Source of the DNA: Chloroflexota bacterium
Lineage (GTDB): Bacteria > Chloroflexota > Dormibacteria > Dormibacterales > Dormibacteraceae
NCBI GenBank assembly: GCA_005881275.1
Contig: VBEF01000023.1
Coordinates: forward strand, 1 to 41,242
Direction: 5' to 3'
DNA: 41,242 nt
The notes beneath the pieces were generated by a model that was not told where the DNA came from, made no database searches, and was given only the letters and a program-made list of their open reading frames with translations. Shown in pieces: positions 15,475 through 23,599 of this stretch (positions are counted from its first letter, which is position 1; each line of letters opens with the position of its first letter). The position numbers and the translations under genes were made by a program.

Positions 15475-17085
15475 ATGCAAAGAGCGATTGCGGCCAGTCC
15501 GCAGCCGGAGCAGGCATTCCTACGGAAATCGTCCGGGCTTGTCCGAAGCGCGGGCGCGGCCGATGTCTTCTTCTTCAACCTAGGCCTCATCAGCGTTGGC
15601 ATCGCCATCGCGCTCGACCAGCTGTTCGGGCCGGCGTTCTATCCCGGGGGCAGCGTCGCCGGCGCCTCGGTCGTGGCCGCCATCTTGATGATCCCGATCG
15701 GGCTCACGTTCTACTTCTGGACGGTCACCTATCCGCGGTCGGGCGGGCCATACGTCTATCTGAGCCGCGGCGCACATCCCCTACTTGGGTTTGCGTTCAG
15801 CGTCACAGAGAGCTTCATCCTTCTGTTCTATGGCGCGGTGGCTGCGGCCTTCGTCGCGACCATGGGCCTATCGCCCCTCTTTGCGATCCTTGGCTACGAG
15901 ACCGGGTCCTCAGCGCTCACCAGCGTGTCCGCCAACGTGGCTGGCCAGTGGGGCATCTTTACGGTGGGCACCGTGATCATCGTGATCGGCGGACTGCTCC
16001 TCATCTCAGGCATGGCTCGGTACTTCACTGTGCAGCGCATCCTGCTCGGCCTCGCCATTCTCGGCACCCTGGTCACGATCGGCGTACTGCTTTCGGGCTC
16101 GCGCAGCTCATTCACGAACAATTTCGACTCCTACATTGGCAAGCCCGGCAGCTACCAGGCGGTGATCGATGCCGCGACCAAGGCGGGATGGACCAGCTCA
16201 CCCGTCGCGTTCGGCGCCACCCTCACGCTTCTCGTGTGGCCGCTGCTTCCACTGCTCGGCGCCATCCAGTCGATCGGCATCGGTGGTGAGATCAAACGGG
16301 TCACGCGAAGTCAGATCCTCGGCATCTTCGCCGCTCTTGCCGTGGCCACTGTTCTCCTGGTTGCGGTGGCGCTGCTGTCGGACCGGGTTTTCGGGACCGA
16401 CTTCCAGGGCGCGATCGCCTTCAACACGCTGAGCGGCGTCTCCCCGGCCACCTCGATCACACCCTGGTTCACGCTGCTGGCAAGCCTGCTCGCGAATAAC
16501 CCCGTGATCACGATCATCATCGCGGGAACGATGTGCCTCTGGCCGTTCTTCTGGGTTCCGCTCGAGCTCGCCTACGTCGACCGCAGCATGCTCGCGTGGT
16601 CCCTGGACAGGATGGCGCCCGAGAAGCTGGGTTACGTGAGCGACCGGTACCACACACCGGTGGTGGCAATCGTCGTGTGCATGATCGTGGCTATCGCTTT
16701 CCTCGCGCTGTACGCGTTCACACCGTGGTTCGGCACGCTGAGTCTCATTGAGGCGTTGAGCATCATTTGGGGCGCGTGCATGCTGGTGGGCGCTCTGATG
16801 CCTTACCTCAAGCGCGACGTCTGGGCGAAGTCCCCAGCCGCGAAGTACCAGATCGCGGGCGTCCCGCTGATCACGATCTCGGGCCTGCTGGGTACGGCGG
16901 CATTCGCCTACGTGATCTACCTCCTATGGAACGACACGGTCGCCGCAGGACACACGAACCTGAGCGTCGGAGTGCAGCTGGGCCTGTTTGCGGCAGGCCT
17001 CGTCGCCTTCCTGGCGGTGAAGTATGTCCGGGCAAGGCGCGGCGTCGACATCGCGTATGCGTTCAAGGAAATCCCAGTCGAGTGA
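15475..17085 (+). CDS. APC-family amino acid permease, copy 2
   Basis: This 536-aa integral membrane transporter starts at an ATG preceded by AGGGGGAAG. The N-terminal GLVRSAGAADVFFFNLGLIS and helix-2/3 text TVTYPRSGGPYVYLSRGAHP mark an APC/PF13520 permease. About twelve hydrophobic segments are visible, and a longer external loop lies around FTNNFDSYIGKPGSYQAV. The helix containing LLGAIQSIGIGGEIKRVTRSQ is the equivalent of the E-E-T/K region of the ACT branch. It belongs to a different APC subgroup from the left-arm permease. It heads the right arm, 29 bp before a metallophosphoesterase. Substrate is unknown; the downstream synthetase suggests an amine or amino acid. Confidence 0.88.
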   Translation: MQRAIAASPQPEQAFLRKSSGLVRSAGAADVFFFNLGLISVGIAIALDQLFGPAFYPGGSVAGASVVAAILMIPIGLTFYFWTVTYPRSGGPYVYLSRGAHPLLGFAFSVTESFILLFYGAVAAAFVATMGLSPLFAILGYETGSSALTSVSANVAGQWGIFTVGTVIIVIGGLLLISGMARYFTVQRILLGLAILGTLVTIGVLLSGSRSSFTNNFDSYIGKPGSYQAVIDAATKAGWTSSPVAFGATLTLLVWPLLPLLGAIQSIGIGGEIKRVTRSQILGIFAALAVATVLLVAVALLSDRVFGTDFQGAIAFNTLSGVSPATSITPWFTLLASLLANNPVITIIIAGTMCLWPFFWVPLELAYVDRSMLAWSLDRMAPEKLGYVSDRYHTPVVAIVVCMIVAIAFLALYAFTPWFGTLSLIEALSIIWGACMLVGALMPYLKRDVWAKSPAAKYQIAGVPLITISGLLGTAAFAYVIYLLWNDTVAAGHTNLSVGVQLGLFAAGLVAFLAVKYVRARRGVDIAYAFKEIPVE

Positions 17086-17114
17086 GGGCGGGCGCCGGAC
17101 CTTAGCGGAGCCAC

Positions 17115-18068
17115 ATGTTCAAATTGCGGTCCGGCCCCCGGCTCGACCTGACGATCTTTTTCGCCACGGACATTCACGGATCGGACGTCTGCTTCAGGAA
17201 GATTCTTGCCGCTCCCGACTTTTACAAGGCGGATGTGGTGGTGCTCGGGGGAGATTTGACTGGCAAGATGATCGTGCCCGTCCTGAAGGCACACGATGGA
17301 TGGGAAGCCAGGTATCTGTCTTCGACGGTGCATCTCGATGGCGAGTCCGGGGTGCGCGCATTCGAGAAGACGGTCTCGGATGCGGGGTATTACCCGTTCC
17401 GCACGACGGTGGAGCAGCTGAACCACGAAGGCGCGGCAGGGAAAGACCATGTCTTCAAGGAGCAGGTCATCCGCCGCCTGCAGATGTGGGACGAGCTGGC
17501 TACCGGCCATTTACCCATCTACGTCGCTCCGGGAAACGATGACGACATGTACGTGGACGATGTTCTCGCCCAGAGCCGCAACTTCATTAATGCTGAGGCA
17601 GTGGAGGTCGAGCTTCCGGGCGGCTACCGTCTTTACAGCACGGGCTGGACGAACCGCACTCCGTGGCACACACCTAGAGAGCTGGATGAACCGGAGTTGC
17701 TCGAGCGGTTGGAGCGGATCTTGGCCGGCATGACAGACCCGCACAAAGCGATCTTCAATTTCCACGTTCCGCCGAAGGACAGCGGTCTCGACACGTGTTT
17801 TGAGGTCAATGAGCGGCTCGAGGTCGTGAGCGAGCTCGGCCAACCCAAGTTGACATCCGCGGGCAGCAGCGCGGTGCGCGACATCCTCACCCGCCTGCAG
17901 CCCGCGGCCTCGCTGCACGGCCATATTCACGAGTCACGCGGCATGAGCCGGATCGGCCGCACCGTGGCATTCAACCCCGGGAGCGAGTACACGGAAGGGA
18001 TCCTCCGCGGGGTGCTCCTCAGCCTCAAGGGCGATCAGATCGAGAGACACCAGTTCACGTCCGGATGA
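17115..18068 (+). CDS. Calcineurin-like metallophosphoesterase
   Basis: This 317-aa enzyme carries the full set of two-metal phosphoesterase motifs: FFATDIHGSD (D-x-H, residues 15-24), VVLGGDLTGK (GGD), YVAPGNDDD (GN-D), FNFHVPPKDSG (His), and LHGHIHESRG (GHxH), then FNPGSEY. It is therefore likely an active phosphomono- or diesterase in the cytoplasm; no signal peptide is present. A GGAG site precedes the ATG at 17115. Its place between an amino-acid permease and an Lrp-type regulator is unusual and suggests either a phosphorylated intermediate in the pathway or a nucleotide signal; neither is shown by the sequence. Confidence 0.87.
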   Translation: MFKLRSGPRLDLTIFFATDIHGSDVCFRKILAAPDFYKADVVVLGGDLTGKMIVPVLKAHDGWEARYLSSTVHLDGESGVRAFEKTVSDAGYYPFRTTVEQLNHEGAAGKDHVFKEQVIRRLQMWDELATGHLPIYVAPGNDDDMYVDDVLAQSRNFINAEAVEVELPGGYRLYSTGWTNRTPWHTPRELDEPELLERLERILAGMTDPHKAIFNFHVPPKDSGLDTCFEVNERLEVVSELGQPKLTSAGSSAVRDILTRLQPAASLHGHIHESRGMSRIGRTVAFNPGSEYTEGILRGVLLSLKGDQIERHQFTSG

Positions 18069-18098
18069 CGACGATATCCGTATTAGAGAGGAGATCAG

Positions 18099-18134
18099 GT
18101 GAGTGAATTCGCCCTAAAATGGCCAGTGACGTGA
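18099..18134 (+). CDS. Possible 11-codon leader peptide before the Lrp gene
   Basis: A strong ribosome-binding site (AGAGGAG, 18086-18093) lies 5 nt before a GTG that opens MSEFALKWPVT and a TGA. The TGA overlaps an ATG (TGATG at 18132-18136) that is in frame with the Lrp regulator. The tiny frame could couple translation of the regulator, or the site could simply serve the downstream start imperfectly. Confidence 0.35.
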   Translation: MSEFALKWPVT

Positions 18135-18679
18135 TGTCCCCCAAACCCCGGCTCCGCGCTTCGAGCCGCCAAGCCAATCAGCCGTACGACGAGCTTGACC
18201 GTCAGATCATTGGTCTGCTCCAACAGGACGGCCGGCGGCCCAACACCGAGATCGCCCACCAGCTGGGCGTGACGGAGACCACGGTGCGCAAGCGGATCGG
18301 CCGGCTGGTGTCGGAAAACCTGATCAAGGTGGTCGCGGTGCCGAGCCCCGAGGTCGTGGGCATGACGATGAGCGCCATCGTCGGGATAACCGTGGACATG
18401 AACGCTCACCGTGACGTCGCCGCCGCCCTGGAGGCGCTGCCGCAAACGCGGTACGTCGGCTACTCCACAGGGCCCTACGACTTGATCATCGAGGTCTTCT
18501 TCCGATCCCACGAGGAGCTGCTCGACCTGCTTTCGAAAAAGCTCGCGAGGATTCCGGGAATCATCAAGACCGACACGTCGGTCATCCTCAAGGTCACCAA
18601 GTTCGCGTACGAATGGGAAATCCCAGAAGAGTCGACCGGGTCGCTCGGCGGCGAAGCAGCCCCCCGGCCAGGGCCGTGA
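18119..18679 (+). CDS. Lrp/AsnC-family transcriptional regulator
   Basis: This 186-aa regulator has an N-terminal winged helix-turn-helix (about residues 24-75: LDRQIIGLLQQDGRRPNTEI, GVTETTVRKRIGRL) and a C-terminal RAM ligand-binding domain (SAIVGITVDM, VGYSTGPYDLIIEVF, IPGIIKTDTSVILKV). Such proteins bind an amino acid or related metabolite and control nearby uptake and catabolic genes. The start is either ATG 18119 or ATG 18134; the latter is coupled to the short leader frame. It lies 17 bp before the synthetase-like gene. It is the obvious candidate to act on the divergent promoter region at 15325-15433, which is inference. Confidence 0.9.
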   Translation: MASDVMSPKPRLRASSRQANQPYDELDRQIIGLLQQDGRRPNTEIAHQLGVTETTVRKRIGRLVSENLIKVVAVPSPEVVGMTMSAIVGITVDMNAHRDVAAALEALPQTRYVGYSTGPYDLIIEVFFRSHEELLDLLSKKLARIPGIIKTDTSVILKVTKFAYEWEIPEESTGSLGGEAAPRPGP

Positions 18680-18696
18680 AGGGCAAGGAGGATCGG

Positions 18697-20070
18697 ATGT
18701 CATTGTTGATCGCGGACGGGCGCTCGGTCGACGACCTCGACGCAATGCAGGCCGACCTGATCGCGCGCGGCGTCGAGTACTGCGTCGGGTCGTACGTCGA
18801 CGTCCATGGCGTGACGAAGGCGAAGATGGTTCCCGCGGATTGCTTCGCCCGCATGTGCCGCGGCTCCGAGCTCTACACGGTAGGAGCGCTGGACGGCATG
18901 GGCGATCTCGGGCCCGAAGAAGACGAGTGCGCCGCGGTCGCGGACATTCGCTCGGCGGTGGTCTGCCCGTGGGATCGCCATTACGCGTGGGCTGCTTGCG
19001 ACCTGAGCTGGCACGGCGAGCCGTATCCCTTGTGCAGCCGCAGCATCCTCCGACGTACGCTCCGAGACGTCGAAGCGCGCGGGTGGACGTTCAATCTCGG
19101 CGTGGAGCCAGAGTTCTACGTGCTGCGGGAGATCGATGGCCGCTATGCGCCACTGAGTCCGACCGACACATTGAAGATGCCGGGCTACGACCTGCGCAGC
19201 ACGTTCGACTCGATGCCGTTCCTTTCGACGATGGTCGCGCATCTCAAGGAACTCGAGTGGGGCGTCTACTCCTTCGACCACGAAGGCGGCCGCGGCCAGT
19301 TCGAGTTTGACTTCGGCTATGCCGACGCGCTCACGATGGCCGATCGCTTCACCTTCTTCAGGCTGATGGCGAGGCAGGTGGCGCAGCAGATGGGCATGGT
19401 GGCGTCATTCATGCCCAAGCCTTTCGCCGAAGACTTCGGCAGCGGGGCCCACTTCAACATGAGCATCGCCGACGCGGACGGGAAGAATCTGTTCATCGAC
19501 CCGAAGGGCCCCCATGGGCTCAACTTCTCGAAGCTCGGGCTCTCGTTCACCGCGGGTGTCCTCAAGCACGCGAAGGCACTGACCGCGCTCACCTGCCCGC
19601 TGCCCAACTCGTACAAGCGGCTGATCACGAGGGGCCTCATGCCAGACATCACCTGGGCTCCGGTGTTCATCGCCTACGGTTCCAACAACCGATCCGCAAT
19701 GCTCCGCTTGCCGGGAAACCGGCCGTGCCTGGAGAACCGCGCGCCGGATGTCTCGTGCAACATCTACCTCGCAGCCGCATTCAGCATCGCGGCCGGGCTT
19801 GAAGGGATTGAAGAGGCGCTCGATCCGAGGGCACCCACCAACGACAATCTCTACCTCGCCAGCGACGAGCTGCTGGCCGAGCGCAAGATCGACGTCCTAC
19901 CGCGAACTCTGCTCGAAGCGCTGGACCACCTCGAGAGCGACCCATTGACGGAGAAGGTCCTGGGCCCGGAGCTCAAGAAGGCGTACCTGAAGGAAAAGTC
20001 GATGGAGTGGGCAGAGTTCCACAACCAGGTTACCGACCCCGAGCGGCAGCGCTGGATCCGGTTCTTCTGA
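18697..20070 (+). CDS. Glutamine synthetase-like ligase (type III GlnT/GMAS group), copy 2
   Basis: I chose the ATG at 18697 (MSLLIADGRSVDD) because AAGGAGG lies 5 nt upstream; the open frame reaching back to 18613 overlaps the regulator. The 457-aa protein is paralogous to the ligase at 10165-11553. Shared motifs: YVDVHGVTKAK, ALDGMG, GVEPEFYV (metal strand), SFDHEGGRGQFEFDF, GSGAHFNMSI, NSYKRLI, SNNRSAMLRLP and ENRAPDVSCNIYLAAA. The loop after NSYKRLI reads TRGLMPDITWAPVF and lacks the flap glutamate of GlnA, as in copy 1. It should ligate glutamate to an amine or ammonia with ATP. It is followed directly by DUF1116 copy 2 (seven bases between stop and ATG), repeating the order of the left arm. 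Confidence 0.9.
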   Translation: MSLLIADGRSVDDLDAMQADLIARGVEYCVGSYVDVHGVTKAKMVPADCFARMCRGSELYTVGALDGMGDLGPEEDECAAVADIRSAVVCPWDRHYAWAACDLSWHGEPYPLCSRSILRRTLRDVEARGWTFNLGVEPEFYVLREIDGRYAPLSPTDTLKMPGYDLRSTFDSMPFLSTMVAHLKELEWGVYSFDHEGGRGQFEFDFGYADALTMADRFTFFRLMARQVAQQMGMVASFMPKPFAEDFGSGAHFNMSIADADGKNLFIDPKGPHGLNFSKLGLSFTAGVLKHAKALTALTCPLPNSYKRLITRGLMPDITWAPVFIAYGSNNRSAMLRLPGNRPCLENRAPDVSCNIYLAAAFSIAAGLEGIEEALDPRAPTNDNLYLASDELLAERKIDVLPRTLLEALDHLESDPLTEKVLGPELKKAYLKEKSMEWAEFHNQVTDPERQRWIRFF

Positions 20071-20077
20071 GGTGCCT

Positions 20078-21334
20078 ATGACGACGGCCCAGGCCAACCA
20101 GGCGGCATTCGAGCGGCTGACCAAGGCGGAGCCGGTGCTGGTCGACATCCGGCCAGCGATCGAGGTAGTGCCTGGGATGACACGCCACATGGTGCTCACC
20201 TCAGGCCCGCCGATGCGCTGGTCCGAGTATTTCGGCGGGCAGCGTGACGGAATCATCGGCGGCGCGCTGCACGAAGGCCTCGCCGGCACACGCGAGGAGG
20301 CGATCGCAAAGCTCGACGAAGGCGAGATCACGGTCAACTCCTGTCACGAGCACGATTGCATCGGCTCCGTAGCAGGCATCTACACGGCGTCGATGCCTGT
20401 GTTCATCGTCGAGGACCGGCAAACAAGCACGCGCGCTTTCTGCAACTTTTATGAGGGGCCGAGCCGGTACCGGCTCAACTACGGCGCCTACAGCCAAGAG
20501 GTGCACGAGAACCTTCGTCACATTGCCGAGGTCATCAGCCCAGTCCTGGCAGATGCGGTCCGTCTGACGGGAGGACTGCCCTTGAAGCCGCTGATTCAGC
20601 GGGCCCTGCACATGGGTGACGAGCTGCATAGCCGGAACACCGCCGGGACCATCTTGTTCACGCGCGAGCTCTTTCCGAAAATCGTCGAGGTCGCGCGACA
20701 CAAACTCGACGACGTCAACGCAACACTCGCTTTCATCCGCGAAAGCGATTACTTCTTCCTCCGCCTGTCGATGGCGACGGCCAAAGCGACGGCCAACGCA
20801 GCGCACGGCATCGCGGGGTCGTCGGTCGTGACCGGCATGACCATAAGCTGCCGCGACTTCGCGATCCGGGTCAGCGGTCTCGGTGACAAATGGTTTCATG
20901 GCCCGCATCCGACGTTGCAAGGCCGCTTTTTCGAAGGCTTCTCAGAGCATGACGTGGAATGGATGGGGGGCGAGAGCCATCACACGGAGGCGATCGGCCT
21001 CGGGGCCTTCGCGCAGGCGGCTGCGTTCGGGCTGCAGGCGTATCAGGGGGGCTCCGCGGAGGCGATGGTCGCGAACAACCTGGCGATGTACAGGATCACG
21101 GTCGGCGAGCACCCCGATTTTCGCATCCCATACTTCGGCTTCAGAGGATCTCCGGTGGGCATCGACGTACTCAAGGTGGTCGAGACGGGCATCGTCCCGC
21201 TTATCGACGGCGGGCTTGCCGGTAAGGGCGGCGGTCAAATCGGAGCCGGCGTCCTGATGGCGCCGATCGAGTGCTTCAAGGCAGCGGCTGCCGCGCACGC
21301 CACGCTGGGCCCGACTACAACCGCGGCGTCCTGA
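20078..21334 (+). CDS. DUF1116 protein (AllG/YlbE-like), copy 2
   Basis: This 418-aa protein is the second DUF1116 copy. The ATG at 20078 has GAGG 5 nt upstream, overlapping the synthetase stop codon (TGAGG); a GTG at 20072 is the alternative. It shares with copy 1 MRWSEYFGGQRDGIIGGALH, IGSVAGIYTASMPVFIVE, RAFCNFYEGPSRYRLNYG, RALHMGDELHSRNTAGT, FFLRLSMA, GSSVVTGM and a C-terminal AGKGGGQIGAG. The family contains AllG of oxamate carbamoyltransferase, which makes carbamoyl phosphate and oxamate from oxalurate with two other subunits, neither of which is in the window. Its job beside a gamma-glutamyl ligase is unknown. It ends 5 bp from the convergent nucleotidyltransferase gene. Confidence 0.87.
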   Translation: MTTAQANQAAFERLTKAEPVLVDIRPAIEVVPGMTRHMVLTSGPPMRWSEYFGGQRDGIIGGALHEGLAGTREEAIAKLDEGEITVNSCHEHDCIGSVAGIYTASMPVFIVEDRQTSTRAFCNFYEGPSRYRLNYGAYSQEVHENLRHIAEVISPVLADAVRLTGGLPLKPLIQRALHMGDELHSRNTAGTILFTRELFPKIVEVARHKLDDVNATLAFIRESDYFFLRLSMATAKATANAAHGIAGSSVVTGMTISCRDFAIRVSGLGDKWFHGPHPTLQGRFFEGFSEHDVEWMGGESHHTEAIGLGAFAQAAAFGLQAYQGGSAEAMVANNLAMYRITVGEHPDFRIPYFGFRGSPVGIDVLKVVETGIVPLIDGGLAGKGGGQIGAGVLMAPIECFKAAAAAHATLGPTTTAAS

Positions 21335-21339
21335 AGCTG

Positions 21340-22092
21340 TCAGCCGACCTCTTCGGGCAATTCGTACCAGCGGATCCTTTCGCCGATGCGGGCGCGAAGC
21401 CTCCAGCGCAGGCTCTTGCGTCCAGAGTCGAGTATCGCCTCCAGGCCGGCAACAGTCTTCAAGATGCGGGTCGTGGCCGGCCCATCGACGATTGATGGCG
21501 CGACAAACCGGATCTTCTCCAGGGTCAGCTGAGACGTCTTCCAGAGCGGCCAGTCATTGCCCCACACCCGCTCGAGGTGATCGATGTCTATCCCAGGACC
21601 ATTGCCGCGGGCAAGTGCGAGGTCGTGCAGAAGCGCCAGGGCGTCGAGGACATCCTTGTGATTGAGCTCAACGATTTGCAGCTTGGTCAGCAAAAGGTCG
21701 GCGGGGCTGAGCGTGTCCTCCAACAGCAGCAGGCGGTCTTTGAAATCGATCACGTGACACATGCGCACTGCGTCAACGAACACATCGACGTGGCGGCCAT
21801 TGGTCGCGTCGATGAACTGGAGTCGCGTGCTTCCGTTCAGGGCGTTAAACGTGGATTCCGGCTGATAGCCGAGACCGCGCAGGAGATCGCTGAGCGGCCT
21901 GTGCGCTCCGCCGCCGGCAATCGCGAGGTCGAGATCGGCGTACTGGCGGTTCAAGGGCGGTTTGCTCGCCGCGGGGCAAATATGGCGGATGGCCAGACCG
22001 CCCGCCAGCCGCACCACTACGCCTCGCTCGCGCGCGGCCGCAAGGACGCGTTGCGACTCGGCCACGAGGTCGGGGAGGGGCGCGGCGATCAT
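21340..22092 (-). CDS. Nucleotidyltransferase-fold protein
   Basis: This 250-aa protein shows the polymerase-beta-like nucleotidyltransferase signature: VVRLAGGLAIRHI (hGG motif, residues about 26-38), then YADLDLAIAGGG (the paired Asp metal ligands) and a third acidic strand at GRHVDVFVD. The remainder is helical (LLLLEDTLSPADLLLTKLQI, LDALALLHDLAL), as in the AbiEii/MenA-like and 'nucleotidyltransferase family' proteins. No antitoxin gene sits next to it, so a toxin-antitoxin role is not supported. It is antisense to the cluster and divergent from the acetamidase, with only 28 bp between the starts. Confidence 0.76.
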   Translation of the reverse strand: MIAAPLPDLVAESQRVLAAARERGVVVRLAGGLAIRHICPAASKPPLNRQYADLDLAIAGGGAHRPLSDLLRGLGYQPESTFNALNGSTRLQFIDATNGRHVDVFVDAVRMCHVIDFKDRLLLLEDTLSPADLLLTKLQIVELNHKDVLDALALLHDLALARGNGPGIDIDHLERVWGNDWPLWKTSQLTLEKIRFVAPSIVDGPATTRILKTVAGLEAILDSGRKSLRWRLRARIGERIRWYELPEEVG

Positions 22093-22120
22093 CTGGGTAA
22101 GTCTGAAGGAGGTTCATGCC

Positions 22121-23137
22121 ATGTGCGGAACGCCGCACCACAGTCACGGAGACTCGCCATCGTCACACGCCCGTGATGTTGATCCACGGCTCTACTTCGA
22201 CCGCGACATAGCTCCCACGAGGGAGGTTTCGCCGGCCGAGACGTTTGTCGTCGACACGGTCGACTGCACCGGAGGGTTGATCAAATCTGAAAATGACCTG
22301 ATTGGGAGCCTCGACGACCTGATCTCTCAACTCGGGGGAATGAACTACGTCACCGGGCCGATCGCAGTCAAAGGAGCGCGCGCGGGCGACATCTTACGGG
22401 TGACCGTTGTCGACATAGACCCGGCTCCTGACACACATCAAGGATTTATCGCCGTGGTGCCCGGTTTCGGCGCGCTTGTTTATGACAATGGACGCGGGCT
22501 GGGCGAGCAGATCGCGCCGAGCACAACGATATGCCCCGTGACGCGCGACGAGGTCATCCTGCCTTTGCCTACGGGTGCCGTGCGCCTACCAAGCCGGCCG
22601 TTCATCGGCACCATTGGAGTGGCACCGACCTACGAAAGGCGGATGACGCTATCCCAGTCGCCCGATTACCTCGGCGACCTGGACATCCCCGACCTGCGCG
22701 CCGGAAGCACGATCCACGTGCGGGCCAACCACGATGGAGGCCTTCTCTCGATTGGAGATGTCCACGCGGCGCAGGGCGATGGCGAGGTGGCGGGTGTGGC
22801 GGTCGAGATCGCCGCCAGGGTGACCTTGAGAGTCGACGTGACACCGCGCGGTGAGACTCAGGTCCGGCGCTTGCCGCTGCTCGTCGATGCCGAGCAAGTC
22901 GGAGTCGTGGCCGCCTTTCAGGGCCTGCCGACCAGCCTTTGCGTGCGGTCGGCATTCGTCGAACTTTGCGAGCTCCTTACTCGGCTGGGCATGACTCAGG
23001 CAGACGCGATCAAGTACCTGTCTGCCGCAGCTCGCGTACGAATCGGCAACATGTTCGAACCCTTTTACTCGGCGTTCGTGTCGGTCGGTCGAGCAACTCT
23101 TCCCGTCACACTGCCCGAAGACCTCATCCCTAGCTGA
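22121..23137 (+). CDS. Acetamidase/formamidase family amide hydrolase
   Basis: The ATG at 22121 is preceded at 8 nt by AGGAGG, which decides the start against the longer open frame from 21962. The 338-aa protein matches the FmdA/AmdA family: VSPAETFVVDTVDCTGGLI, the central NYVTGPIAVKGARAGDILRV, FIGTIGVAP, the characteristic GGLLSIGDVHAAQGDGEVAG, and the C-terminal IGNMFEPFYSAFVSV. Family members hydrolyse formamide or acetamide to ammonia and the acid, with Zn. Its place next to the ligase-DUF1116 module suggests it supplies or recycles ammonia from an amide. His-rich residues near the N-terminus (TPHHSHGDSPSSH) are unusual but may bind metal. Confidence 0.9.
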   Translation: MCGTPHHSHGDSPSSHARDVDPRLYFDRDIAPTREVSPAETFVVDTVDCTGGLIKSENDLIGSLDDLISQLGGMNYVTGPIAVKGARAGDILRVTVVDIDPAPDTHQGFIAVVPGFGALVYDNGRGLGEQIAPSTTICPVTRDEVILPLPTGAVRLPSRPFIGTIGVAPTYERRMTLSQSPDYLGDLDIPDLRAGSTIHVRANHDGGLLSIGDVHAAQGDGEVAGVAVEIAARVTLRVDVTPRGETQVRRLPLLVDAEQVGVVAAFQGLPTSLCVRSAFVELCELLTRLGMTQADAIKYLSAAARVRIGNMFEPFYSAFVSVGRATLPVTLPEDLIPS

Positions 23138-23599
23138 TGGCTGCAAGTTCGCGTCCGTTGAGCTTGCTCTGGGAATCCACTGGGTTATCACCAGCAATGT
23201 GTGTTGCTGGACCAACTCAACCTCAGAGTCCAAATCGTTCTCACGATCGATCCATTGACCGATTGGCGCCCGAGGTCATGAGACGTCAGCTCCGCTGACC
23301 CCTCCGCGTGCGCTGCGAGAACTCCATGCGCTTCGGCGGCTCTTCCATACACCTGGCTCGGTCAGCCTGGAGACCAATCCGCGTCGATATTCGCGACTCA
23401 CGACAGCAGACTAAGGAGGTAGTGGGAGTCGGTTGGGCCCAAATCCCCGGACTATTTGAGCCAGCGAGCGAGCAGAAAGTGCCAGCGATTAGTCGAGTAG
23501 CGGAGGACCGATAAGGTGGCGGTTGCTGCACTGTTGCTGCACTGTTGCTGCACTAGCACCGTCGGTGGTCAGCACGCAGACGAACTTTGAGTTCAAATT
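23138..23599. other. Intergenic region with a short tandem repeat
   Basis: About 460 bp between the acetamidase and tRNA-Asn without a supportable gene. The only structure noted is the 11-bp triplet repeat at 23522-23554. Confidence 0.5.
23522..23554. repeat. Tandem repeat, 3 x 11 bp
   Basis: GTTGCTGCACT occurs three times in exact tandem just upstream of the 3' end of tRNA-Asn (45 bp away). It lies inside the putative island near its right end, where integrase or excisionase arm sites are often found; function is unknown. Confidence 0.85.
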
